Shown here: positions 10,125-20,278 of the stretch, one piece after another | Position numbering within the stretch: the stretch's first letter is position 1 | Layout: every line of letters starts with the position of its first letter | Source of the DNA: Planomonospora sp. ID67723 | Lineage (GTDB): Bacteria > Actinomycetota > Actinomycetes > Streptosporangiales > Streptosporangiaceae | Length of the DNA stretch: 64,000 nucleotides | NCBI RefSeq assembly: GCF_015711605.1 | Contig: NZ_JABTEZ010000005.1 | Span: 124,001-188,000, forward strand | Direction: 5' to 3' | Translations under genes and position numbers: made by a program | The notes under the pieces: generated by a model | Database searches by the model: none | Told to the model about the DNA's origin: nothing | Seen by the model: only the letters and a program-made list of their open reading frames with translations

Positions 10125-12317
10125 CTATTCGATCTCGTCCGCGATCATCAGGGACTCCGGGTCCGGGGTGCGGCGCAGCCAGAGGGTGCCGAGCGGCGGG
10201 ACGCGCAGGCGGGCGGAGTACGGCAGGCCGTGGTGGGGCACCTCGACGGCGGCCACCCCGCCCAGGTTGCCCACGCCGCTGCCGGCATAGTCGTAGGCGT
10301 CGGTGTTGACGACCTCCTCCCACGACCCGCCCGACGGCAGCCCGAGGGAGTAGTCCTCGTGCGGCCCGCCGGAGAAGTTGGCCACGCAGGCCAGCGCCGA
10401 GCCGTCGGGAGCCTGCCGCAGGAACGAGAAGACGTTCCCGGAGGCGTCGTCGGCGTCGATCCAGCGGAAGCCTTCGGGGGAGTTGTCGGCCTTCCACAGC
10501 GCGGGCGTCTCCTTGTAGACCCGGTTGAGGTCGCGCACCAGCTTCTGCACGCCCTTGTGCCCGTCGAAGTCGAGCACCCACCAGTCGAGCCCGCGCTCCT
10601 CCGACCACTCCGAGCCCTGGCCGAACTCCCCGCCCATGAACAGCAGCTGCTTTCCGGGGTGAGCCCACATGAAGGCGTACAGCGCGCGCAGGTTGGCGAA
10701 GCGCTGCCACTCGTCGCCCGGCATCTTGCCCAGCAGCGAGCCCTTGCCGTGCACCACCTCGTCGTGCGAGAGCGGCAGCACGAAGTTCTCCGAGTAGGCG
10801 TACATCAGCGAGAACGTCATCTGGTGGTGGTGGTACTGCCGGAAGACCGGCTCGTGCTTGAGATACGCCAGCGTGTCGTGCATCCAGCCCATGTTCCACT
10901 TGAACCCGAACCCGAGCCCGCCCAGGTAGGCGGGCCTCGACACGCCCGGCCAGGCGGTGGACTCCTCGGCGATCGTGACGATGCCCGGGGCCTCGCGGTA
11001 GCAGACGGCGTTCATCTCCTTGAGGAACTCCACCGCGTCGAGGTTCTCCCGCCCGCCGTACTGGTTGGGCGTCCACTCGCCCTCGCGCCGCGAGTAGTCG
11101 AGGTAGAGCATCGAGGCGACCGCGTCCACCCGGAGCCCGTCGATGTGGAACTCGCGCAGCCAGTACAGCGCGTTGGCGACCAGGAAGTTGCGCACCTCCC
11201 GGCGGCCGAAGTCGAAGATGTAGGTGCCCCACTCGGGGTGCTCGCCCCGCGCCGGGTCGGCGTGCTCGTACAGCGGGGTGCCGTCGAAGCGGGCCAGCGC
11301 CCAGTCGTCCATCGGGAAGTGCGCGGGCACCCAGTCCAGCAGCACCCCGATCCCGGCCTCGTGCAGCTTGTCCACGAGATACCGGAAGTCGTCCGGGGAG
11401 CCGAACCGGGCCGTCGGCGCGTAGTAGGACGTCACCTGGTAGCCCCACGAGCCGCCGAACGGGTGCTCGGCCACCGGGAGCAGCTCCACGTGGGTGAAGC
11501 CCATGTCCCTGACGTAGTCCACCAGCTCGGTGGCGAGCTCCCGGTAGGACAGGCCGGGCCGCCACGAGGCCAGGTGCACCTCGTAGACGCTCATCGGCTC
11601 CTCCAGGGCGCGGCTGTCGGCCCGGGTCCGCATCCACGCCGCGTCCTGCCAGCCGTACGACGAGCGCTCGATCACCGACGCGGTCGCGGGCGGGACCTCG
11701 GTACGGCGGGCCATCGGGTCGGCCTTGTCCCGCCAGACCCCGTCCGAGCCGAGGATCGAGAACTTGTAGCGGTCGCCCTCCGACAGGCCCGGGATGAACA
11801 GCTCCCACACCCCGGAGCGGCCCAGCGAGCGCATCGGGTGGCCGACGCCGTCCCAGTGGTTGAAGTCACCGACCACCCGGACCCCGCGCGCGTTCGGCGC
11901 CCAGACGGTGAAGGCGGTGCCCTCGACGTCCTCGTGGCGCATGACCCGGGCGCCGAGCGCGTCCCAGAGCCGCTCGTGACGCCCCTCGCCGATCAGGTGC
12001 AGGTCCACCTCGCCGAGCGTGGGCCAGTGCCGGTAGGGGTCGGCGGTCTCGTACGGCTCGGCACCGGCGTACATGACCCGGAGCCGGTAGTCGGGGGTCT
12101 TGTCGAGCCCCGGGACCGTCACAGCGAACACCCCGTGGGCCATGTGTTCCATGTCGTGGACCTCGTCGCCCACGATCACCTGCACCCGCTCCGCCAGCGG
12201 CCGCAGCGCCCTGATGGTCACGCCTCCGGGTCCCGGATGCGCTCCGAGGATCGAATGGGGGTCGTGGTGCGCTCCGCCCGCCAGCCGGTCGAGATCCAGG
12301 TCCAGGTGCACGCTCAT
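10125..12317 (-). CDS. glgB: 1,4-alpha-glucan branching enzyme GlgB
   Basis: A 730-residue GH13 branching enzyme, which cuts alpha-1,4 chains and re-attaches them as alpha-1,6 branches in glycogen or alpha-glucan. It has the N-terminal carbohydrate-binding modules (~1-230), then the barrel with [10 protein letters not shown] (285-294), nucleophile Asp398 (DGLRVDAV), acid/base Glu451 (TIAEES) and the downstream [12 protein letters not shown]. The length is the usual ~730 residues when starting at ATG 12317; longer in-frame starts add non-conserved sequence. It lies on the same strand as mak-treS-glgE, separated from them by the amine oxidase pair, and completes the GlgE pathway. Confidence 0.96.
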   Translation of the reverse strand: MSVHLDLDLDRLAGGAHHDPHSILGAHPGPGGVTIRALRPLAERVQVIVGDEVHDMEHMAHGVFAVTVPGLDKTPDYRLRVMYAGAEPYETADPYRHWPTLGEVDLHLIGEGRHERLWDALGARVMRHEDVEGTAFTVWAPNARGVRVVGDFNHWDGVGHPMRSLGRSGVWELFIPGLSEGDRYKFSILGSDGVWRDKADPMARRTEVPPATASVIERSSYGWQDAAWMRTRADSRALEEPMSVYEVHLASWRPGLSYRELATELVDYVRDMGFTHVELLPVAEHPFGGSWGYQVTSYYAPTARFGSPDDFRYLVDKLHEAGIGVLLDWVPAHFPMDDWALARFDGTPLYEHADPARGEHPEWGTYIFDFGRREVRNFLVANALYWLREFHIDGLRVDAVASMLYLDYSRREGEWTPNQYGGRENLDAVEFLKEMNAVCYREAPGIVTIAEESTAWPGVSRPAYLGGLGFGFKWNMGWMHDTLAYLKHEPVFRQYHHHQMTFSLMYAYSENFVLPLSHDEVVHGKGSLLGKMPGDEWQRFANLRALYAFMWAHPGKQLLFMGGEFGQGSEWSEERGLDWWVLDFDGHKGVQKLVRDLNRVYKETPALWKADNSPEGFRWIDADDASGNVFSFLRQAPDGSALACVANFSGGPHEDYSLGLPSGGSWEEVVNTDAYDYAGSGVGNLGGVAAVEVPHHGLPYSARLRVPPLGTLWLRRTPDPESLMIADEIE

Positions 12318-12551
12318 GGGTGAGTCACTCCCGTAAGTCGGATATCCCCTAACCCTGCCCGCTTGTGGGCGTTCAACCCATGAGATTCGGGGCATGCCAG
12401 GAAAGATCTTTGCACCGGCTTCGGTACACCGCCCCCGGAATCGGAAGATCACAGAGGCGGGGGCCGGACGTGAGGGCCTCACGGCCGCCGGTAGGGGGTT
12501 TCCCTCCTCTCCGCACGTCCTCGGCGGCCTCTGCGAGGGCTCGTCCGCGGG

Positions 12552-13748
12552 TCAGCGCGGGTTCTTCGCCGTCACGTCGCGCGGGGTGATGCGGAACCCC
12601 TGCCAGTGGACCGGCATGGGGTCGGCGTCCTCGTCGCGGGCGACGTGGTGGTAGCCCACGTTGACCCAGAGCACGGGGTCGGTGAGCCGCTCGGCGTTGA
12701 CGTAGCGGTCGACGCTCATCGCGCAGTCGGGGGTGGGGTTGTTGGTCGCCAGCCGCTCGCAGGAGCGGTATTGGCTCACGTAGAGGTCGGCCCGGGTGAA
12801 CTTCTCGTCCTCGGGGCCCCGGTACTGCGCGCTGGCGGAGTTGTTGATCTCCCAGGAGATCCGGTGCCCGTCGGCGTTGCGGCTGCGGGTGTCGACCACT
12901 CGCCACCACCGGGTCCGGCCGTTGACGGCCTTCGCCTCCTTGGTGAACCTCGTGCGGACGAGGGTGCGCTTGGCCGTGCCGGAGCCGGTGAAGTCGTACT
13001 GCTCGACGACGTCGTCCTTCTTGCCGTCGACGTCGAAGTCGAGCCGCCAGAAGATGTTGTGGCTGTGGCTCTGCTCGACGTGGGCGGTGCCCCTCCCGGT
13101 CTGCCAGCCGTGGCCGGAGGCGGAGGTGAAGCCGGACAGGGAGCCGGTCGCGCCCACGCGCGGGGTGATGGCGCCGTCGTCGGAGAACGCCCACTCGACC
13201 AGGTAGGTGTACCAGCCCACCTGGAAGGCGGCGTACACCGCCAGGTCGTGGCCCTGGGCGGAGAGGCTCGGCTCCTCGAAGCGCGACTTCAGGTAGGCGT
13301 GGCCGCGCGGGCGGGTGGTCACGCAGACGTACTGCCCGCGGCGCTCCCCGCCGGGGCAGTCGGCCGCCTGGAGCGCCACGGCGATCTCGCCCAGGGTGCC
13401 GATGTCGTGGAAGCGGGGCTCGCCGCTGTCGTAGGGCACGTGGATCTGGGCCAGGGCGGTGCTGCGCAGCACGCCGACCTCCCGCCCGCCGACCGGCGTG
13501 TAGAGGACGTCGGTGAGGGTGAGCCCCTCGATGGTGCGCATCTCCCAGCAGAGCCGCCAGCGCGCGCCGTTCGGCAGCTTGTGGTCGACGAGGTACGGCG
13601 CGCGGCACGCGGGCCGGGCCGGCGCCGGGGCGGGCGCGCCGCTCGCGGGAAGGGCGCGGGCCGGGCCGGCGCCGGTGGCCGCGGTGACGGGGACGCCCGC
13701 GAGACCGGTGGCCAGGACGAGGGAGAGGAGGGTCAGGGGGAACCGCAC
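12552..13748 (-). CDS. secreted copper amine oxidase-like catalytic subunit
   Basis: A 398-residue secreted protein matching only the catalytic C-terminal domain of copper/TPQ amine oxidases, which oxidise primary amines to aldehydes with H2O2 and NH3. Visible features: signal peptide (~1-24), base-Asp region PYDSGEPRFHDIG (105-117), cofactor region VGWYTYLVEW (177-186), copper ligands His228/His230 (HSHNIFWRLDFDVDG) and a late GYHHVARDEDADPMPVHW with the third His. Canonical enzymes have N-Y-D/E-Y at the cofactor; here it is W-Y-T-Y, with Tyr180 as the candidate TPQ precursor. The N2/N3 domains are missing and appear to be in the upstream gene. GTG 13748 has GGAG eight bases before; GTG 13754 is an alternative. 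Confidence 0.75.
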   Translation of the reverse strand: MRFPLTLLSLVLATGLAGVPVTAATGAGPARALPASGAPAPAPARPACRAPYLVDHKLPNGARWRLCWEMRTIEGLTLTDVLYTPVGGREVGVLRSTALAQIHVPYDSGEPRFHDIGTLGEIAVALQAADCPGGERRGQYVCVTTRPRGHAYLKSRFEEPSLSAQGHDLAVYAAFQVGWYTYLVEWAFSDDGAITPRVGATGSLSGFTSASGHGWQTGRGTAHVEQSHSHNIFWRLDFDVDGKKDDVVEQYDFTGSGTAKRTLVRTRFTKEAKAVNGRTRWWRVVDTRSRNADGHRISWEINNSASAQYRGPEDEKFTRADLYVSQYRSCERLATNNPTPDCAMSVDRYVNAERLTDPVLWVNVGYHHVARDEDADPMPVHWQGFRITPRDVTAKNPR

Positions 13749-13750
13749 GG

Positions 13751-14425
13751 TCACCACTCCAGGGCGAGGATCTTCTTGGCGGACAGGTCGACGGCGATCC
13801 GGGTGGTGTCCAGCCAGGAGCCGTCGGGCAGCCGGACGAAGAGCCGCATGCAGCGGTGGGTGCGGCAGGCCTCGGCGGCCGCGCCGTGCCGGCGCGGCGT
13901 GTAGATCATCGCGCGCAGGCCCAGGTCGGAGGCAGAACGCAGGGCCCTGCCCGCCGCCGCGGCGTAGGCGGCGCGGATCCGCCGCCCGTGCTCGGGGTCG
14001 GCCAGCAGCAGCTCGGCGGCCCTGGCCTCCTCGGCCCTGGACGGGGGAGGCCGCACCCCCCGGTCCGCGCTCTCGGCCACGACCTTGCCCTGGCCGAGGT
14101 CGACGGTCCGTACGATGAGCCGGTCGGCGCCGTAGTCGTAGATGTAGGCGTCGGCCCGGCGCAGGTGCGCGGCGGCCTTGTCGTCGTCGCGCTCGACGTA
14201 GAGGAGCTCGACCCGCCCGGTCGACATGCGCGTGCGCAGCGTCGCCGAGGCGATCTCGCCCGCCCGCGCGATCTCGTCGCCGGTCAGGGGATCTCCGAGG
14301 GCGGGCGGTCCCAGGGAGGACCGGGCCGCCTGGGGCCCCTGGTCCCCGGCCGTCAGCAACAGCGACCCCGCCAGGGCGAGCGCGCCCGCGCCCGCCAGCG
14401 CCATCACGGTCCGGCCGCGCCTCAT
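13751..14425 (-). CDS. exported partner protein resembling amine oxidase N2-N3 domains
   Basis: A 224-residue exported protein with a signal peptide or signal anchor (1-26). DPLTGDEIARAGEIA (~44-58) looks like the start of a copper amine oxidase N2 domain. A second part (~138-200), with ELLLADPEHGRRIRAAYAAA and later AMIYTPRR, resembles N3. No catalytic residues are present. It ends two bases before the start of the catalytic subunit, so the two are co-translated and probably assemble into one enzyme, a split copper amine oxidase. AAGGAG lies just before ATG 14425. A 34-bp inverted repeat abuts this ribosome binding site. Confidence 0.65.
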   Translation of the reverse strand: MRRGRTVMALAGAGALALAGSLLLTAGDQGPQAARSSLGPPALGDPLTGDEIARAGEIASATLRTRMSTGRVELLYVERDDDKAAAHLRRADAYIYDYGADRLIVRTVDLGQGKVVAESADRGVRPPPSRAEEARAAELLLADPEHGRRIRAAYAAAAGRALRSASDLGLRAMIYTPRRHGAAAEACRTHRCMRLFVRLPDGSWLDTTRIAVDLSAKKILALEW

Positions 14426-14435
14426 GACGGCTCCT

Positions 14436-14469
14436 TTACTGTTCGCATAGATTCGTATGCGAACAGTAA
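14436..14469. promoter_or_regulatory. 34-bp perfect inverted repeat next to the amine oxidase start
   Basis: TTACTGTTCGCATA (14436-14449) and TATGCGAACAGTAA (14456-14469) are exact reverse complements with a six-base spacer. One end touches the AAGGAG ribosome binding site of the gene starting at 14425. It lies 86 bases after the maltokinase stop. It could be a repressor operator (TetR-like size) or a terminator hairpin for the trehalose genes; no T-run supports the second. Confidence 0.65.
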
Positions 14470-14554
14470 TGGCTTTCGGGATGGCGGGGGCGGGAATCCG
14501 GTGATCGGTTCAGCCGCGATGCGATCGCCGGTCCAGCGGCCGGTCCGGGGCGGC

Positions 14555-15868
14555 TCAGTGGCCGAAGGCCGCCAGCGGGATGGGGAGCCACGAGGGGCGG
14601 TTGCGCGCCTCGTAGACCACCTCGTAGACGGCCTTGGCCAGCTCCAGGGCGCGCAGCAGGACGGCGTCCTCCCCGCGCAGCCGCCCGCCTCCCGCCGAGT
14701 AGCCGGCCAGGAACGACGAACGGTTGAGCTCGGCCCACTCGGTCGCCCGCGGGAGCAGGTCCTCGGCCTCGTCGTGGTCGGCCAGCAGGTGCCGGGCGGC
14801 GTAGTCGAACGAGCGCAGCATCCCGGCCACGTCACGCAGCGGGGAGCTCAGCGCGCGGCGCTCGTCGAGGGGCTGGCCCGGCTCACCCTCGAAGTCGAGC
14901 ACGATCCAGTCGGTCGGGGTGCGCATCACCTGGCCGAGGTGGTAGTCGCCGTGGACCCGCTGGACGGGGACATCGTGCGCCACGTCGACGACCCGCTGGT
15001 AGGCGTCGTCGGCGACGTGGGCGTACTTCGCCAGCTCGGGGACCTCGTCGACGGCCTGGGACAGCCTGCGGCGCTGGTCCTCGACCATGCGCTTGACCTC
15101 CGGCGCGTCCATCACCCCGGTCGGGAACGCGGCGGCCATCTCCTGGTGGACCTCGGCGGTGGCCGTGCCGAGCCGGAACGCCTCGGCGCTGAAGTCGCCG
15201 CCCGCGTCGGAGGCCGACTCCTCCATGGAGGCGTACAGGTCGCGGACGCTCGCCAGGGCCAGCGCCCAGCCGTCGTTGGCGTTGGACAGGAACTCCTGGT
15301 TCATCGCGAGCGTGGTGGGCTCGCCGTCGAGGTCGATCTCGATCCAGCCGTACGGCTGCGCGATGTGAGCCGCCTTGCGCATCGCCAGCGCGTTGACGAT
15401 CTCCAGCTCGGGGTTGACGCCCGGGATCAGGCGGCGGAACAGCTTGCAGATGTAGGCGTCGCCGTACACCAGGGAGGTGTTGGACTGCTCGGCGCCGAGC
15501 ACCAGGCTCCGCGGCGAGGTGTCGATGTGCACGCCCTCCAGGTGGCGGAAGCGCAGCGGGCCGATGTCGCGCCCGGCGGCCATCGCCTCCAGCAGCACGC
15601 CGGTCAGGTTGGCGTCGTGGGCGGCGTCGTAGAAGCCGCCGCCGATCTGCGCGTGCCAGAGCTTGTCGGGCACGCCGCCGTCGTCGCAGCAGCCCAGGAG
15701 GACCTGGTAGCGGTCGCGCGTGCCGTTCTGGCGGACCGAGACGATGAGATGGCGCAGGCCCGGGGTGAGCTCGACGTCGGATTCGACGTCGAGCCCGTCG
15801 ATCGGACGCCCCTTACCGGCGAACCAGCGCTGGTGCGTCATCCATCCGGTAAGGAGCTCCGTCAACAT
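14555..15868 (-). CDS. mak: maltokinase (Pep2-type)
   Basis: A 437-residue maltokinase, which phosphorylates maltose with ATP to maltose-1-phosphate, the donor precursor for GlgE. The N-terminal HQRWFAGKGRPI is characteristic of the actinobacterial enzyme. The C-terminal lobe has an aminoglycoside-kinase-like active site: VHGDYHLGQVM with His306-Gly-Asp308, then IVLDFEGEPGQP for metal binding. The gene begins three bases after treS ends, with GGAGG inside the treS tail, so they are co-translated. In several actinobacteria the two are fused or form a TreS:Pep2 complex. Confidence 0.95.
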   Translation of the reverse strand: MLTELLTGWMTHQRWFAGKGRPIDGLDVESDVELTPGLRHLIVSVRQNGTRDRYQVLLGCCDDGGVPDKLWHAQIGGGFYDAAHDANLTGVLLEAMAAGRDIGPLRFRHLEGVHIDTSPRSLVLGAEQSNTSLVYGDAYICKLFRRLIPGVNPELEIVNALAMRKAAHIAQPYGWIEIDLDGEPTTLAMNQEFLSNANDGWALALASVRDLYASMEESASDAGGDFSAEAFRLGTATAEVHQEMAAAFPTGVMDAPEVKRMVEDQRRRLSQAVDEVPELAKYAHVADDAYQRVVDVAHDVPVQRVHGDYHLGQVMRTPTDWIVLDFEGEPGQPLDERRALSSPLRDVAGMLRSFDYAARHLLADHDEAEDLLPRATEWAELNRSSFLAGYSAGGGRLRGEDAVLLRALELAKAVYEVVYEARNRPSWLPIPLAAFGH

Positions 15869-15871
15869 GGC

Positions 15872-17575
<1,704 letters not shown>

Positions 17576-17740
17576 GCCGCCTCCTTCGTCGGCAGCGCTC
17601 GCGGGGCTGCTGTGCTCATTGGCGTGCTCGCTTCGCTCGCTCGCGCCGCCTCCTTCGCCGGCAGCGCTCGCGGGGCTGCTGTGCTCATTGGCGTGCTCGC
17701 TTCGCTCGCTCGCGCCGCCTCCTTCGCCGACAGCGTGCGC
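17576..17740. repeat. 69-bp tandem repeat, two full copies and a partial third
   Basis: Copy 1 (17576-17644) and copy 2 (17645-17713) differ at one position near the start; a third, diverging part-copy begins at 17714. The unit is 23 codons long and stays open on the minus strand. There it would encode a repeated 23-residue block ([10 protein letters not shown], then [12 protein letters not shown]) ending in a stop that overlaps the treS GTG start. The internal TCGCTTCGCTCGCTCGC is itself repetitive. The tract fills most of the glgE-treS gap and contains the treS ribosome binding site. Confidence 0.8.
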
Positions 17741-17813
17741 CGACTGCTGGGCTGGTTGGTTCGCTGACTCACGTAGGACTCTCCGCTGCTCTGCCGGATC
17801 GCGCCCGACCGGT

Positions 17814-19931
17814 TCACCTGTGGCTGGCCGCCGAGCGCAGGGTGAAGACGTGCGCTGGGTGGATGTGGGGATCGAGGCGCACGTAGTTCGACTGCCGCCA
17901 GCGGTACGACTCGCCGGACAGTTCGTCGTCGACGACGAACTCGGCGTGCCAGTCGAGACCGAGGGCGGGCATGTCCAAGGACACCGTCGCCTCGTGGGTG
18001 TGGTGCGGATCGAGATTGACGACTGCCAGAACGACGTCGCCCAGGCCGTGCCGTCGTGAGGCCGTGTCGTGGGAGCCCGGGAGCCGCTTGGAGAAGCAGA
18101 CGATATCCGGGTGGTCGACGCTGTGGAACCGTAGATTACGCAATTCCTGGAGCGCCGGGTGGGCTCTTCGGAACAAATTCAGTTGCGTGATGAACGGCGC
18201 CAGACTTCGCCCGTCTCGTTCTGCTTCAGCCCAATTGCGAGGTCTATACTGATATTTCTCACTGTCAAGGTATTCTTCACTGCCAGGCCGGACCGGGATG
18301 TTCTCCGCGAGCTCGTATCCCGCGTACACGCCCCAGGTCGGTCCGGTCAGGGCCGCGAGGACCGCTCTGATGCGGAACGCCGGAACGCCTCCATGTTGCA
18401 GATATTCATGAAGAATGTCCGGAGTGTTAACAAACAGGTTTGGTCGCATGAAATGCGAGGTCTCGTGGGAGAGCTCGCCCAGGTAGGACTCGACGTCCTG
18501 CCGGGAGTTCTTCCACGTGTAGTACGTGTAGGACTGGTGAAAACCGATCTTGGCCAGCGCCCGCATCATCGCCGGACGGGTGAACGCCTCCGCAAGGAAC
18601 AACACGTCCGGGTCGGTGGTGTGGATGTCGGCCAGCAGCCGCTCCCAGAAGGCCACCGGCTTGGTGTGCGGGTTGTCCACCCGGAAGATCCGCACGCCGT
18701 GGTCCATCCACAGCTTCACCACCCGCTTGACCTCGGAGTAGATGCCCTCCGGGTCGTTGTCGAAGTTGAGCGGGTAGATGTCCTGGTACTTCTTGGGAGG
18801 GTTCTCCGCGTACGCGATCGAGCCGTCGGCGCGGATATTGAACCACTCCGGGTGGTCCTTGACCCACGGGTGGTCGGGCGAGCACTGCAGGGCCAGGTCG
18901 AGGGCGATCTCCATGCCGAGCTCGCGGGCCCTGCCCACGAAGGCGTCGAAGTCCTCGAAGGTGCCGAGGTCGGGATGGATCGCGTCGTGCCCGCCCTCCT
19001 CGGAGCCGATCGCCCACGGTGACCCCGGGTCGTACGGCTCGGGCGTCAGCGTGTTGTTGCGGCCCTTGCGGAAGCTGTGCCCGATCGGGTGGATCGGCGG
19101 CAGGTAGACGACGTCGAAGCCCATCTTCGCGACGGCGGGCAGCCGCTCGGTCGCGGTCCGGAAGGTCCCCGACTTCGGGGCGGCGCCGGGCTCGACGATC
19201 GCCCCCTCCGAGCGGGGGAAGAACTCGTACCAGGACCCGAACAGCGCGCGGCGCCGGTGGACCACGACCGAGTGCCGGGGCGACTTCGTCACCAGGTCGC
19301 GCAGCGGGTGCGCGTGCAGCAGCTCGGCCGTCTCCGGCAACTGCGCCACGGCGAACCGGGCCCGCGGGTCGATGGACTCGTCGCGCAGCCGGGCGGCCAC
19401 CGCCTGGAGTGCCGCCCGGTGCCCGCACGAGCCGTTCCTGCCGCCCTTCGCCTGCCCGGCGTGCTCGTTGCCGTTCGCGCCGCCCTCGCCCGCATCGTCC
19501 TCATCCGGCGGGGCGTACCTGGCCGCGCAGTCCGCAGGCCGTACGGCCCGCGCCGCGCGGTCGAAGAGCCTGGCGCCCTCCTCGCACATCAGGTCGGCGT
19601 CCATGCCGCGGGGGATCTTGATGCCCGCGTCGTGCATCCAGGTGGCCAGGGGATCGCTCCACGCCTCGACGCGGAAGTGCCACGTGCCCTCGGTGGGCAG
19701 CGTCACCTCCACACCCCAGCGGTCGGTTCCGGGGGCGAGCTCGTGCATGCGCAGCAGCGGCCCGCGCACGCCGTCCGGGCCGATCAGCACGGCGCCGGCG
19801 GCCACCGCGTCGTGTCCCTCGCGGAACACGACGGCGGTGATCTCGAAGGTCTCACCCGCGGCGGCCTTGGCGGGGCGGCGCCCGCACTCGACGGTGGGGT
19901 GAATGTCCTGGATAGGGATTCGTCCGATCAT
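17814..19931 (-). CDS. glgE: alpha-1,4-glucan:maltose-1-phosphate maltosyltransferase GlgE
   Basis: A 705-residue GH13 subfamily 3 enzyme that extends alpha-1,4-glucan two glucose units at a time from maltose-1-phosphate. It starts with [20 protein letters not shown], typical of GlgE. The barrel has [16 protein letters not shown] (278-293), nucleophile Asp419 ([11 protein letters not shown]) and acid/base Glu448 ([10 protein letters not shown]). An Asp/Gly/Asn-rich insertion at ~140-170 is longer than I would expect for the family. It is the first gene of the minus-strand alpha-glucan run, divergent from glgP. Confidence 0.96.
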   Translation of the reverse strand: MIGRIPIQDIHPTVECGRRPAKAAAGETFEITAVVFREGHDAVAAGAVLIGPDGVRGPLLRMHELAPGTDRWGVEVTLPTEGTWHFRVEAWSDPLATWMHDAGIKIPRGMDADLMCEEGARLFDRAARAVRPADCAARYAPPDEDDAGEGGANGNEHAGQAKGGRNGSCGHRAALQAVAARLRDESIDPRARFAVAQLPETAELLHAHPLRDLVTKSPRHSVVVHRRRALFGSWYEFFPRSEGAIVEPGAAPKSGTFRTATERLPAVAKMGFDVVYLPPIHPIGHSFRKGRNNTLTPEPYDPGSPWAIGSEEGGHDAIHPDLGTFEDFDAFVGRARELGMEIALDLALQCSPDHPWVKDHPEWFNIRADGSIAYAENPPKKYQDIYPLNFDNDPEGIYSEVKRVVKLWMDHGVRIFRVDNPHTKPVAFWERLLADIHTTDPDVLFLAEAFTRPAMMRALAKIGFHQSYTYYTWKNSRQDVESYLGELSHETSHFMRPNLFVNTPDILHEYLQHGGVPAFRIRAVLAALTGPTWGVYAGYELAENIPVRPGSEEYLDSEKYQYRPRNWAEAERDGRSLAPFITQLNLFRRAHPALQELRNLRFHSVDHPDIVCFSKRLPGSHDTASRRHGLGDVVLAVVNLDPHHTHEATVSLDMPALGLDWHAEFVVDDELSGESYRWRQSNYVRLDPHIHPAHVFTLRSAASHR

Positions 19932-20278
19932 CGCGTCTCACGGTAGCGACGGCACACCCGGTACCGCCGGGAGGTTTCGGGCAAGAAAGACCCTTTGCTT
20001 CTTCAAGCATCCCTTTGGCCGGCCCCGGGGCACGACGACGCGCTGTTCCGGTATGGACGGCCGGATCCCCGGAACAGACCGATGTTCATAGGTTGGGTTG
20101 CCCCAATAGTCGCCCTTCATGCCTGCCCGCGGAAGAGTCGGCTCCCCTCTTCTGAACAGATTTTTCGTCGGTCACAGGCGTCGGCGCGCCGTGTTTGGAC
20201 CGGGGCAATAGCGGTGAGGGGGAGACGCGTGAGCATTCTGGTCGCCCTCGTGGCGTTGAGTAACTAGGGTCTGGCAGC
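19932..20278. other. divergent upstream region of glgE and glgP
   Basis: This 347-base gap separates the starts of glgE (minus) and glgP (plus) and must hold both promoters. I see no protein-like coding sequence and no perfect long palindrome. There is no convincing -35/-10 pair that I would commit to, and glgP has only a weak purine stretch (AGGG) ahead of its GTG. Confidence 0.6.

Noticed and set aside
12469-12483. CGTGAG/CTCACG hairpin downstream of the amine oxidase gene as a terminator
   Set aside because: Six-base stem with a three-base loop is too weak to call in this GC-rich DNA.
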